A DNA stretch of 64,000 nt from Acanthaster planci (Eukaryota > Echinodermata > Asteroidea > Valvatida > Acanthasteridae). Shown here piece by piece: positions 12,111-23,900 of the stretch. The first letter of the stretch is position 1. Every line of letters starts with the position of its first letter. Under the pieces are notes generated by a model. It was not told where the DNA came from. It made no database searches and saw nothing but the letters and a program-made list of their open reading frames with translations. The stretch is from contig NW_019091489.1 of the NCBI RefSeq assembly GCF_001949145.1, positions 735,348 to 799,347 on the forward strand, read 5' to 3'. The position numbers and the translations under genes were made by a program.

Positions 12111-12442
12111 CAGATTTCCTCTAGCTTGTCAGTCACTAGCACTTGCGGCGGCGTGGACCAAACCGAACGAAACCTAACGTGGTGCGGCGATTGGACCCTT
12201 TCCGGGAGAAATGCAAACCATTCTTATGGCGAAGAAATGTAACCATATGAATGCCCAACTGGCTTAGCTTGGACCGATGCGAGAGTGGTACGAACTAGCC
12301 CAGGGTGCTGGTGAGAGTCATAGCGGCCCGTCACCGCTACGTCCGAACCGGTTGCCCAGCGAGACACCCCGTGTCCCTCGCCACCCATGTCCTGCTTACT
12401 AGCCCAGTCCTCCCCATCCCTACGCGGAGCCATTGGTACATA

Positions 12443-13078
12443 CAGGGTGTATCAAAAAAAGCATACAGTCAGAAAATTAACTGCAATTAAAAATGTGAAC
12501 ATTTTTCGAAAAGCTCTTCTCCTACATGGGTTGATCAGAGTATCATGCTCTTCTTGAACTTCTGATCAAGAACAGATTTGCTGGGGGTGTACTGCGGTCT
12601 GACCATCTTGTTTCATTGATTTCAGCGCTAAAGAATGAGGCAGTGGCACAGAGGGCCCTCCAATTTTGCAATTGCAAACATTTTTTGTCCAGTGGTATGC
12701 AGTGAAATCAAACTAATGAACACCAAATTGCCGTTCTCATTACTTGTGCTACCGACATTTTTGTGTGGATTTGTAAGTGGGAAAAGACGAAGTTCAAAGA
12801 AACCTTCCAAAGTAATCCAAGGAACAAAGCGCATACCATACTTGTTTTTCTGGACTTTTGATCTAATTCTGAACAAAGCAGGTGTTTGCGCAAGCCAATT
12901 TTTGAGCGATTTAGGAAAATAGCTCCTGGTCACTCAAGCGTGGAAATCTGTTCATGATCACAAGTTTAATAACAGCATGATACTCTAATCAACCCATGTT
13001 GGAGAAGAGATTTTCGAAAAAGTTCACAGTTTTATTGTGCAGTTAATTTCCTGACTGTGTATTTTTTTATACACCCTG
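12443..13078. mobile_element. TA-flanked MITE, Tc1/mariner-like ends
   Basis: Ends are CAGGGTGTATCAAAAAAA and its near inverse TTTTTTTATACACCCTG, each flanked by TA (12441-12442 and 13079-13080). The inverted similarity continues inward for about 100 bp: ACAGTCAGAAAATTAACTGC on the left against GCAGTTAATTTCCTGACTGT on the right, then the CTACATGGGTTGATCAGAGT region. The 636-bp interior has ORFs of about 100 codons on both strands, with no transposase motifs. A TA duplication fits the Tc1/mariner class; the family is inferred from ends only. Confidence 0.8.
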
Positions 13079-13607
13079 TAGTGCGGCAATTCTATCATTG
13101 CGCTCATCACATTGCGGTCTGAGCAGCAGTGCGGTCGGTACATTGGCGCTGGCTCTGTTGCTAGTCACCCCGTGGTGGAACAGGACAGCTCTCACAGTAC
13201 CACGGCCCCATGAGTGTTGTGCGATACTACACACCCGTACCGTACCTAACTTGCATTTCCAATGGTCTTGCCAAACTGTAATTCAGTTACACTTGTATAC
13301 AGCTTCGCCTCTCTATAACTTTGCCTTTTATGTGTTGTATTATGTTAAGCTACACCTTCTGCAAACCCACATTGAACTTTGATGAAGAGAAATGAGAGCA
13401 ATAAACCAACTATACACTTTGACAGTCACCCAAACCCCTTGTTTCCCGTAGACCTTTTAATAAAATTGTTGACCCCGAATATCACATCCCGTAGATACTA
13501 ATAAAGTCCATGCTACAATCGACGTGATAGTTAGGGAACGCAATAATATTAAAAAAATTCTTTAAAGTTCATTGAATTCTGATGAATTATTATTATCTCC
13601 ACTCGAA

Positions 13608-13867
13608 GGGCGTCAATCAGTTTTGAAGGGGGGGGGCATAGCCCTGATCAGAACAAATGCAAGCGCGAAGCTCGAGCGGCGTGGGGTCCGAGACCCGCCT
13701 GGGGGATCTGAAAAATCTTTTTGGCTACTTCAGCCAGTTTTTACAAATGCTTTTTCAAGCTATACATTTTCATGTTGGCTTTGGAAAAAAGTGGTGGGGG
13801 ACACTTGATATATACCCCCCCGGAAAGGTGGGGGAGATTTTCCCCCGTCCCCCACCTATTGACGCCC
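13608..13867. mobile_element. small GC-rich inverted-repeat element
   Basis: Starts GGGCGTCAAT followed by a long G run and ends with C runs then ATTGACGCCC, so the outer ~10 bp are inverted repeats with G/C homopolymer tracts just inside. The interior carries GCGAAGCTCGAGCGGCG and GAGACCCGCCTGGGGG. Elements of this look are common in marine animal genomes (general knowledge). No transposase is present. Confidence 0.7.
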
Positions 13868-16638
13868 GTGCTAGGTTTACATTTTGTACAAACATCCTCC
13901 ATGGTACACTGAACCTAACCACAAGCTTATTAGAATTTTTTTTTCCTAATTCTTTTTTTTTTGGCCGCATTATTTCCAAAGAAAAAAATTGGAAAATAAA
14001 GCCAAACTGAAATTTCGTGAGAACTTTTTTTAGCGGGTGATCGAATATTCAAAAGTAAGATTTTTTAATCAAATTATTGGGTTTTTAATGAAATTTCACT
14101 GGTAATAAAATGCAAGGTCAACAATATTTCTCAAGTCACCTACTTTATATATCAGAGGAGAACAATCAATGTGAGGGCAGCAGGCTACATCAATAATACC
14201 TCGGTGTGGGTTTTATATGATGTTGGAGTGCGAAGGACGATGAACCCGAGTTTTGTTTGCCTAGATTTAGGGGCCCTTGTGATACACATATCTACGTCTA
14301 GTTAACAAAAGAAGTTAGCGGAAAGATGGCTGCCCGGATGAGTAACTAACGTTACAGTCTCCATTGAGAAGACACGTCTAAGTACGTTAAATGTTTTTCT
14401 CAGGCTGGTCCTCAAATCTCTTATAAATTATGGTCCTCTCATGACGTGTAGACAGCCAAACGTAGGCCAACTTTAATACCCGTACCACACGTACAGTAGC
14501 TGTTTAATAATAGTCCGATCTCGACCCTACAAGTTAACCTTTTTACATCTGGCCATGGTCGGGTGATGTCCGAATGTTTAAAAAGGTGATTTGTAATATT
14601 GTATGTCCAAATGTTAAGGTTTAGTCTAAGTAGCTGTTACCTGGAGTGTGTTAAGTCATTGTGTTATGCCCATTTCAGCATAGGGGTTCAAACCATTTCC
14701 ATTGGATTTTGAGCTGCCACCATGCTTCCACCATGGCATGCTCTGCGAGTAGGCTGTTTCAACAGTTTACCACCACTCTCAGACCAAATGACGTACATGT
14801 AGATTCAGATGACATTGCCTCTTTCCTTAATTTCTAACATGCCTTACTTCCTTGACCTTGTTTTTGTGCTAAGTTGTAGTGGCTGTGTATGCACTGTACT
14901 ACATGTATGTGGCCCCAGACGGTCAACTCGTTTGAGGATAGAGGAAACCATAGTCTCCTTGTTGTTTCCAGAGTGCCTTTAATTGGTCTTTATGCGATTT
15001 ATCCCTCAGCTCGAGGTAGAATTATTTTTGCACATCACTCTTGGTTGAGCAGTTTCCAAGTTTCTTGTGCAGAAAACTCATTTACTGTCCTCCATCAGGA
15101 AAAACTAAATAGCAATCTTTTCTTGCATGTATGGTACATGTAGTTGAAGGTGTATGTGTTGGAAGATCTAGATTAATGTGTGGAGGGCCTTACGATGGCT
15201 CTTGCTGGGATGACTACAAGTAGATGACTACATACATTGTGGAAGATGTTTACGCATCCCCCTTTATTTTGTAAGTGAAAGAAGATCCTATTTCAATGCA
15301 CGGATCATAGCTGATGGGCCGTAGGCCATGATGTAGTCATAGTCTTTGTCTGAGCACAAATCTCACTTCCCTATGTTGAACAGCTTTGATATGACTTCCT
15401 GCATATAAGGATCCAAAGCGGCCAAGGAATCTGGGGTCCTGACAAGTATGGTACATGTACGTGTAAGCCTCGGACTTGGGTCTCTTTGAGCAGTTGCAAC
15501 ATAGAAAGCTTAAACTTGGTTCGCAAAGGAAGTAATCTTGTTGATGTGTTGGTTCCATCTGAGGTTGCTACATATTGTGATGTCAACGCATCAAGGATAC
15601 ATGCACATGACTGCTGCTATCCTGACGATGCAAATTTGGAAGTGTGAAAAACTTCTGACCAATGAGATGCACGTGACTGTAATTTTCTGGTCACTCTGTC
15701 ACAGCCTTTTACTGCAGGGAGAACTCTTGTTAGCCTTTCTGAATTACTTTTGAGTAATCTGCAGTGGTGTAAATTTGTACCGGAAATGGGGGGATGGGGA
15801 AAAGTGGGGGGATGACATGCTCAGCCATGGATATTTGAAAAGTGGCTTGGGAGGATGACACCGTATGACACTTTATAGAGGTCCAATGTTCGTGATACTG
15901 ATGTACATCTGTAAGAATGAAACATTTGTGGCATTTTAAAATTGTTTTTCCTTTTTGAATGATATCGAATGCATTGTAGTGTTGGGAAGTCCAAAAAATT
16001 CTTCACAATCTGCTTGAATTTTTCGCTTACCACAAAAAGTGGGTGTGGGAGGTGATGATTCAATAGCTCATCCCCCCATTGGGGGGATATATATTTTGGG
16101 CTACTTTATCGAATGCCATTCTGTTTGCTTTCTGTTATGAAGTGCAGAAGCCAGGTCATGTACAATGTATTGTCTTGATGAGCTGGGATTCACAGGAATG
16201 TTTAGTACATGTACGCAGTCCATTTTCTTCTGCTTAGAGTGGTCATATGTTAAAGTGTTAAATATGTTCTATGAATTTGCAGCATACTCTACATGTATTA
16301 TCGTCAGCAATATAAATACTGGTCAGTATTTATCTGTTCAATCTCCTTTTTTGAAGATGGAGCTGATGTTGACTCTTCAGTCTTTTGTTAGGATACACAT
16401 GTCTAGTGAACTCAAATATGGATAATTCCAGAAATTTGGGGTCCATTTTTTTCTTGTCCCTGTCACATCTGACATATGGTTTTGTAAGTTTAAAACACAT
16501 TTTCTAAGTTCCATGAATCAATGCAGAGTACCTGCCAAACAAATAGTGATAGTTTTAAATCAATTCCGTTGATATTTTCATGTCAAATAACAAAGGTCAG
16601 ATGTAACAGGGACACAAAAATCTCACATTTTTAGACCC
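13868..16638. other. intergenic, no gene supported
   Basis: Several short ORFs, none with recognisable domains or matched splice sites. Palindromic TACATGTAC-type words recur (14787, 15130, 15450, 16203). Around 15785-15825 and 16068-16090, G-run and C-run stretches (ATGGGGGGATG and CATCCCCCCATTGG) face each other and may be the ends of another small inverted-repeat element, but the match is too short to call. Confidence 0.3.
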
Positions 16639-17640
16639 CTAATTTCTTACCCATATGTAGGTGAGGTCTGGAGCAATTTCAGATGCACACTCCTGCAGTA
16701 TGTAAGCAGATAGATTGTACGGGCCTGCTGTTTTGTTGGACTGCAGTTGTGCAAGAAGTTTCTGCTCTGTCAGAGTGTGTATGGCAAGTTCTGGCACAGT
16801 TGGAAAACAATACTGTCCAATCATGGCATGTTTTCAGTGTTTTGTTGAGCGAACACTTTCCTAAATTGGTCATTCAGGAATTCAGCTGTCTGCATGCTTC
16901 CAGAAATCAGGTGTACCTTATCTCTAATAGCGCAATAAAATATCTAGAAGCTCTTAGACGTTGCTTTGCAGAATTTGTTTCTCGTATCTCCTGTATTGTC
17001 ATTTATGTTTCTTTCCAGAGGATTTTATACCTCTCTTTATCCTCTTGGCATTTAGTCTTGTACTAGTTGTTAGTTTGTTGCTTGCATTTGTGTAGTCTCT
17101 TAATGTCTTAAGTGATCCATGGTGGCTGTTCACCCTTGGTGATGAGCTTTAGTGGGATGAACTTGTCCATTGCCTCAGTCAAGCCAACTCTGAAGTCAAA
17201 CCAAACAATCTGCAGGGTAATCATGTTTGTCATAAAGGATGACTATGTGACCAGCCAGTTTTGACTTTAGTCACTTCCTTCAGGCTGTTTGATGTCAGCT
17301 TTCCTATAGAAGTAAATTTTCTTTGGGTTTTGCTGAATCTTGCAGGGTTTGTTGTTAACTGTGACAAGAAGTAAACCATTGTGATCACTCATACCGGGCT
17401 ACACTGTTGAACATGTATTCACCACAAGGGTAGGATAGGGTTTATCATGAGAAACAAGTCCTAAATGTTGCCCATAAAGGAAGGGGCAAGTACCATTTGT
17501 TCATCATGAATGATATTGATAAAATCATGCTCTAAACTAGGTTTTTATCTTCCTGGAATGGTTGACATAGTGCATGTACTCTAGTTGATGCTAGGGAAAT
17601 TGAAGTCACCCCAAGCCATACAAGTACGTGCTGACCTTTG
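16639..17640 (-). pseudogene. CR1/Jockey-type LINE relic (endonuclease to RT start)
   Basis: On the minus strand, 16639-16824 reads NKTAGPYNLSAYILQECA followed by SEIAPDLT, matching the start of the reverse transcriptase domain of CR1/Jockey-type LINEs (usual form K-A-G-P-D-x-[IL]). Upstream (17000-17200, minus strand) frames give fragments such as FIPLKLITKGEQPPWIT, the linker usually found between endonuclease and RT. Further upstream (about 17580) a remnant WGDFNFPS resembles the GDFN motif of the endonuclease. Multiple stops and frame changes show that it is dead. The copy ends within the RT start, so the catalytic palm is missing. Confidence 0.65.
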
Positions 17641-17802
17641 GATGGATCAGTGTTATCCAATAATTGGCACAATTACTGTAAATACTCATATTCTTGGAGG
17701 TGACTAGACTGTGGCCTGTAGAAAGTGTCGAAGACTGATCCATTAGCCATGTTAACACACACCTTTAATGTTTTCCCTTTGTGGATTCATTATTTTGTTT
17801 CA

Positions 17803-17998
17803 GGTTGGTACTTTATATGTATCTGGATGAAGCAAGGAGGGTTACACTGTTGGATGAAGCCAGGAGATAGTGTGGAGGGTATACTGTTGGATGAAGAAGA
17901 TTCAGTTGACTGTTTCTTGCATATGTGGGCCATGTTACAGGCTGGATAGTATGTAAAGATTTTAGCCCCATGATGTGCGACTAAAGCTAAGAGTTAAA
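17803..17998 (+). other. likely 5' leader of the oxidoreductase gene
   Basis: A good acceptor (TTTTGTTTCAG) ends at about 17802, and no further splice site is needed before the ATG at 17999. The segment holds an imperfect repeat (ACACTGTTGGATGAAG and ATACTGTTGGATGAAG, about 54 bp apart). Frame stops just upstream of the ATG support 17999 as the start. Whether an upstream non-coding exon joins here cannot be decided from sequence alone. Confidence 0.3.
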
Positions 17999-20900
17999 AT
18001 GCCACTAGTGACAGTTATTGTCATTGGTGCAGGGCAAAGGGGGAGGATGTACAGTAACTATGCATTGGACTTCCCTGAAAAGCTGAAGGTATGTTGGCAA
18101 CCAATGACATGTATAGCATTGGTCTCAATAGTACGTACAGTTTGGACCAGAGTCATTATTTTAATAATGTAGTGATTCAAGTTGAGTCAAGTCATTGTAA
18201 TAAAGTGACTTAAATCAAGTCATTTGGCTAAAAAGTGTAGTCAAGTATTTCGCCCACGACTCCCAACTCAGTTAGGGGTCATCCAAAGTTTTCTACATTT
18301 TCACAGTAGTACACAGAGTACTATTTTTCAAGGCCCCCAATTAGTACTTATCAACATTATTCTTTCGGTATCTTGAGTTATTCACAAACTCCTGTACTCA
18401 CTACATTGTTGTAAAGTGCCCATTATTAAGCATACAGATGTGCATTTTTGAAAACCTTCATGTTCAACCTTCATAAAGAGTTTCAATATGAAAAAACATT
18501 ATTTAGACGCATAGTTGATATTGAAACATTTTTCTCATCAGAGATGATCTCATGCTTGTCCCCGGCACCAGGACAAAATTATGTGGGTAAATATGGATAC
18601 AGCATTGGGAACGATGCACCACAGTGTCAAAGGTTATTTAGTACACATGTACTGCTGGCATGTCACGCTGTGTGCTTGCACTCATAGGCTGGGCTTCACG
18701 TACATTGTAGATGTAGATGTACACACACCTGCAGCGTTCACATCATATCAATGTGGTATGTGCTGGGCCGTACCATGCATCACAGCGGATAGGCCTACAG
18801 TACCTGGAAAGTACATGTATGTACACGTACATAATGTACATCCATCAGAGCCACCTTTCAGCATGCGACTGGTGATTACATGTCATGCTTGCTTTTTCTT
18901 GATTTTCTCGTTTTACATATACAGTGTAAATAAGAATACTACAAAAAATCAACATCTTACTGGACCAAAAAAGTTGCATGTGGTTTATGACCCCCTCCCC
19001 ATTTGTACGCTTTGTTGACTGAGAAAATGTTGAAAACTTTGGACGCCCCTAAGGGGTGCCAATATTTGAACACAATACAATAAAAATGAGAGCAAGTTTG
19101 TTTTTGTTTTTGCAGTTTTTAATTTTCTTTCTTGGTTTCTATGTGGTTACACCACATGTTACCTCTGATGATGATATATATCGTGAACATTATAAACTGC
19201 CATTTCTTTTAAAATTTGCTTTTATTTTCGGGACTTGAGTCTTACTAACTTTCACTCGAGTTATTTACCCATTGAGACCCGAGTCACATTGCCAAAAATT
19301 GTGACTAGAAATGGACTCGAGTTGATTCATTGACTGGCATCATTGCAGCTCTGGTTGGGACTGTCTCATGGTTGTATGTCAAGTGTAGTTATGTACGTAC
19401 TGTCTATAGTTAATTACTTTTTAGTAATGTGTTTATTTTTCGTGATGGAAAACACCTTACTTTTGAGGTACTTTCACAGACAATCAAATCATTTAAATCA
19501 TTTGAGTACTGTACATGTATACTGGAAGCTGAATCTATTGGAGCTTCTGTGATGGAATTTTAGTGCCCCTTATTTTTTTCATGTTTTTGTGAGGTGCCAT
19601 GAGTGAAAAAATTTGTAAAGAAATTATTTAGTTATTGCGTAATTTTGCTTTCAAACTAATTTATTCATACATAATTGATTGACATACATGTAATGCATTT
19701 GGTCTGAGAAAGTTTTTATATGTAAATAATTGTAAGTTTCAATTATATAATGGAATTGTGAAATAAATAATGAAAATTGTATGCAACTTACTAACATTAA
19801 GACACATCTGAATTGGTGTCATTATATTTGAATAGTTAAACTGACAATTATTTACATATAGTTTTATTTGACGAAAGGTTATATGAAGTTATATAATGAA
19901 TACATTTAATTATGTATCAGTCATTTGGTTTAATAATATTTTACTCATGGCACCTTTTCTACATTGACTGAATATTCACATAGTAAAATTTTACACAAAT
20001 TTGTACACTGTACACAATTATGGCTTGATTAATGAGGTTCTGTCTTTAGATCTGCATTAAAGAGCTTACTTCAAGGTATATACTGTACATGCACACTGAA
20101 ACCACTTCAGAAGAATGACACAAGAAATACTTCTCTATGTGCACTATTATTCTACTCCTGAATGCTTGTTTGCTTTGTCATGGTGATAAAAGGTTGTTGG
20201 AGTTGCTGATCCCAACATCGTAGCACGAAGTCATCTGCAGAAAATTCACAACATTCCCGATGATAGACTGTATGATGGTAATATAACTAATAGATCATAC
20301 ACAGGCAAACTATCTTACATTGTACTTGAAAGAACTTTCAGATTTGGGGGGAATTAATGAAATACACTATAATTTCAGCCCAGACTGATTGTTGACATTG
20401 TTGTCATGCAGTGGAAATAGAAGCAAGTTGCCAATAATTCATCTCTTTGAATAGGATAGATGCTGATACGGGCCATGCATGTTTCAGTCCCTGTAATTAG
20501 TGATTGTAAAATGTTTGTGTAGGCATGGCTGTACTCATCAGGGAATGGTCGAATGTGTACATTGTGTGTTAATATAAAAAGTCAATCGCAGATGAATGTA
20601 CATGAAGGTGGCATTTACATTTGTTAATCCATTTAAATTGTCTTATATTGCAGATTGGACCAAAATAACAGCACAAGACAAGTTTGCTGATGCTGTCATT
20701 ATCTCAACTCCAGACCATCTTCACAGAGTAGGAACACATTGCCTTGTACTACACTGTACTATTCAAACATGCAATTGAATTTGTTACTTTGGTTTATATG
20801 CAAATGATATTCTTTAATTTTGCCTCAGTGATCTTTAAGAGGACCAGTTATATGCACAGTGAAAAGCAAGTCTTTTTTATCGGTAGGGAAGTGAATGCAT

Positions 20901-23900
20901 GAAGTACATGCTGGTGTTTTCCTTTTAAAAATTATGTTCATAAAAAATTTGGATAACACTTCCCACAATTTTGTGGTGGATTCATTCTTCTTTTTTACTT
21001 CTACGTTGGCACTTGGCAAAGTCCCATAGTGGGATATCATGCCAAGGGTCCATGTAAGACCGATGAACGTCTACATGTAGGTTGTACTGGGGTTGTTTTG
21101 AAATAGGAATATGCAGCAGAGGTGACTGATGCAGGGAGGTTATTCTAAGAAGGTACTGTTCGACGGAGCAAGTAGAATTTGTAGATACTCGTGTGAGTAT
21201 GAAATATGGCGATACTTAAGCTGATGATAACCGCATGTTCCTTTGATTGCTTGGAGTTAAAAAATTATGTGGGCTAAGAGATGGTTGTTGGTTGTTGGAG
21301 ATACAGTAACATATTGGTTGTCTGGTGTTTCTTTGACGAGTTGTAGTGACTGCCATTTCAATTCTTCAATTATTTAAGACATGCTTTCCTTAGGATGGTA
21401 TTTATTAAGAGCATACCTCGCAGCTCTTTTTTAACTAGCGTCTATCTTGTTGATTCAGATGTTGATTTGTGCGTATGGGTCCCATATACAAGTGCAGTAT
21501 GTTAATTTTTGTGTAAAGGTCCCATATACAACTACAGTATTCCAGTCCTGGAATCTTAGATAGTAATCTTAATGGACACACCATGGAAAATCCACAGAGA
21601 ATTCCCTGTCTGTGAAATCAAGAGGAGCATGGTATGATGCAGATTAAAAGAGGTCAATGTGGGATCACAAAATGTGGAATGGCAATACCATACTGAAAGA
21701 TGATGAAGAAAATAGCACAAAAACAACAACTTTTAACAGCTTGAAGAAGATCAGCAAGTTTCTCCTTCAGTTAGGGGCAATATCAAAACAAATATAAAAA
21801 GTGTATAAAAAGAGGATGATACAATGAAAGCAGTAAAAATGAATGAAATGTTTCAAAAACTACGCAAAAAAATGGAATGATGTTCAATGGTCTAGTGTCC
21901 CCATAATGTACCTGGAAAGGTATTTTGTAAAATTTTTAGTCAAAATGTGTAATGAGTTTCAATTGTGTAAATGCTAATTGCTTTAGATCAAGCAACTAAC
22001 TTGACTTTGATTTTTTTGCTTTTCTTTTTCTTGAATTTAGGACCCGGCCGTTGCATGTGCTGTGGCAGGATATCACATCTTGCTGGAGAAGCCTATGGCA
22101 GTGAGTATCTAAGTGGCGACTATTCTCAGATATCACTAGCAATAGAATTCTATGCATACACATTTTGTTGAATGTTATGGGGACAACAATTTCAATAACA
22201 TGTAAAACACATAAACTTGAGATGAAAATGCGTAAAACAATGAAACTATGAACTTAGCATATTCAATCGTGAATCTCAAACACAAAAGAAGAACTTTTAG
22301 ACAAAGACAAGCAAGGAAGGAAGGAATCGACCTGGCTTCATTGTAACAAAAATTTTTGATTTGTGTTTTGGAAATGTTTACTTCCAAAACGCCTCACATT
22401 GAAGAAATAGAGTTTAAAAACCGAAATCCCAGAATCTACATGTATTTTGGTACAGTTATAATGATCGTGCACTGTGTCTATGGGCAAATACATGTAGTGA
22501 TGTCCCTCTAGTTGTTATGGTATAAAATGTTACTCAGAATTCGATTGGTAGGCTTTTAGATAGGTCATTTAGCATGTACTTGTACATGGAAATCCAGGCT
22601 AGACATATTTTGGAAGAACAAGCGAAGTGAGGCTACAATCAAACATTGACAAGGCAAAGCAGTCAATTGATCTGTCACAGACAAATCTATGATTTATTTA
22701 GTTATCTTTGACAACAGTTATTCATCTCTATCACCCTAATGGGCTTCCTCAAGTACTAGCTTATTTAAAACAATGCACGTACATTGAATGTTTTCCGAAA
22801 ACTTTCTTTAAACAGTTGCTTTTGAGAAAAGAACAATGGAAATGTTGAAGAAAACTCCACAGATGAGTAAAACTTGACTACCAGAGGGCCAACTAATCCA
22901 TTGAAACTGAGAAGTGATGAAACGCTTGATCGGTTTATTTCTGCATCATAATTGTTTGGTGAACAAATCCCATGTTAATGAGGATATTGGATCATAGTAT
23001 TGGTAGAAACATAATTGCTCTTCTAACTGGAAATAAATTGGCACACCGATCTTTATATAGAGACAGGATAATGGATGGAGAGCCCCTTGAACATGATACA
23101 TGCCGGTTTGGAAGGACCTGATGTGTGCGCAGCACTTTTGAATGCATGCAGATACATGTTGCTTGCTCTTTGTATATGCAGTTGTCACATCACAATGAGC
23201 TTCAAGTGAATTGCTTGTGTGGGGTATTTTTTGTTGAAAAAAGGATTTTTGAGAAAATTTCATCAGCAACCAGATTTCAGTTTGTTTTTATAAACAAAAC
23301 CCTTCGTGTAAAACTGCTGTAAGGGTTTGTTTACATGGAAAAGACCTCAGGAAGTTGTCAAGTAGTGGATTGTGGTGACACAGCAGGGTGCCAGGCTACA
23401 TGTACATTATTGTATGTGAACTACATGTATGTACATGTAAATGTATGTATTCATCTCTACATACATGTATCATATACATGTGTCTCTGGTAATAAAGAGC
23501 CATACTAAAAACCTTTACTTTTTATTGGGCCCCTCTGCAAGTACACATTTCTGATCTGTACTTTGACAAAGTGGAAATATTGTAATTAATACAATTTTTA
23601 TAAAAGTGCACGTAATTAATTTTCTTTTCCTTTCCTTTCAAAAGCTTTGAAATAGATTCAATATAGCCTCAACCCTCAGAGAGTCATGAAAGGGTACATT
23701 AAAAGTTTCCCAATTTTTTTTTGGACCTGCATCTCCTTCCCCTTCCCAAAATTGGGTTCTGGACCCACCCTTGTCTGTAGGGGTAATCTCAGTAGCCATA
23801 TTATCACAAATAATATTTGACAAGAAAGATATTGTTGAAAGCCAGCAGGGTCTTTTTCCATTTGACACTATCCATTTGCATCATTTATTCGCATGGTCAA

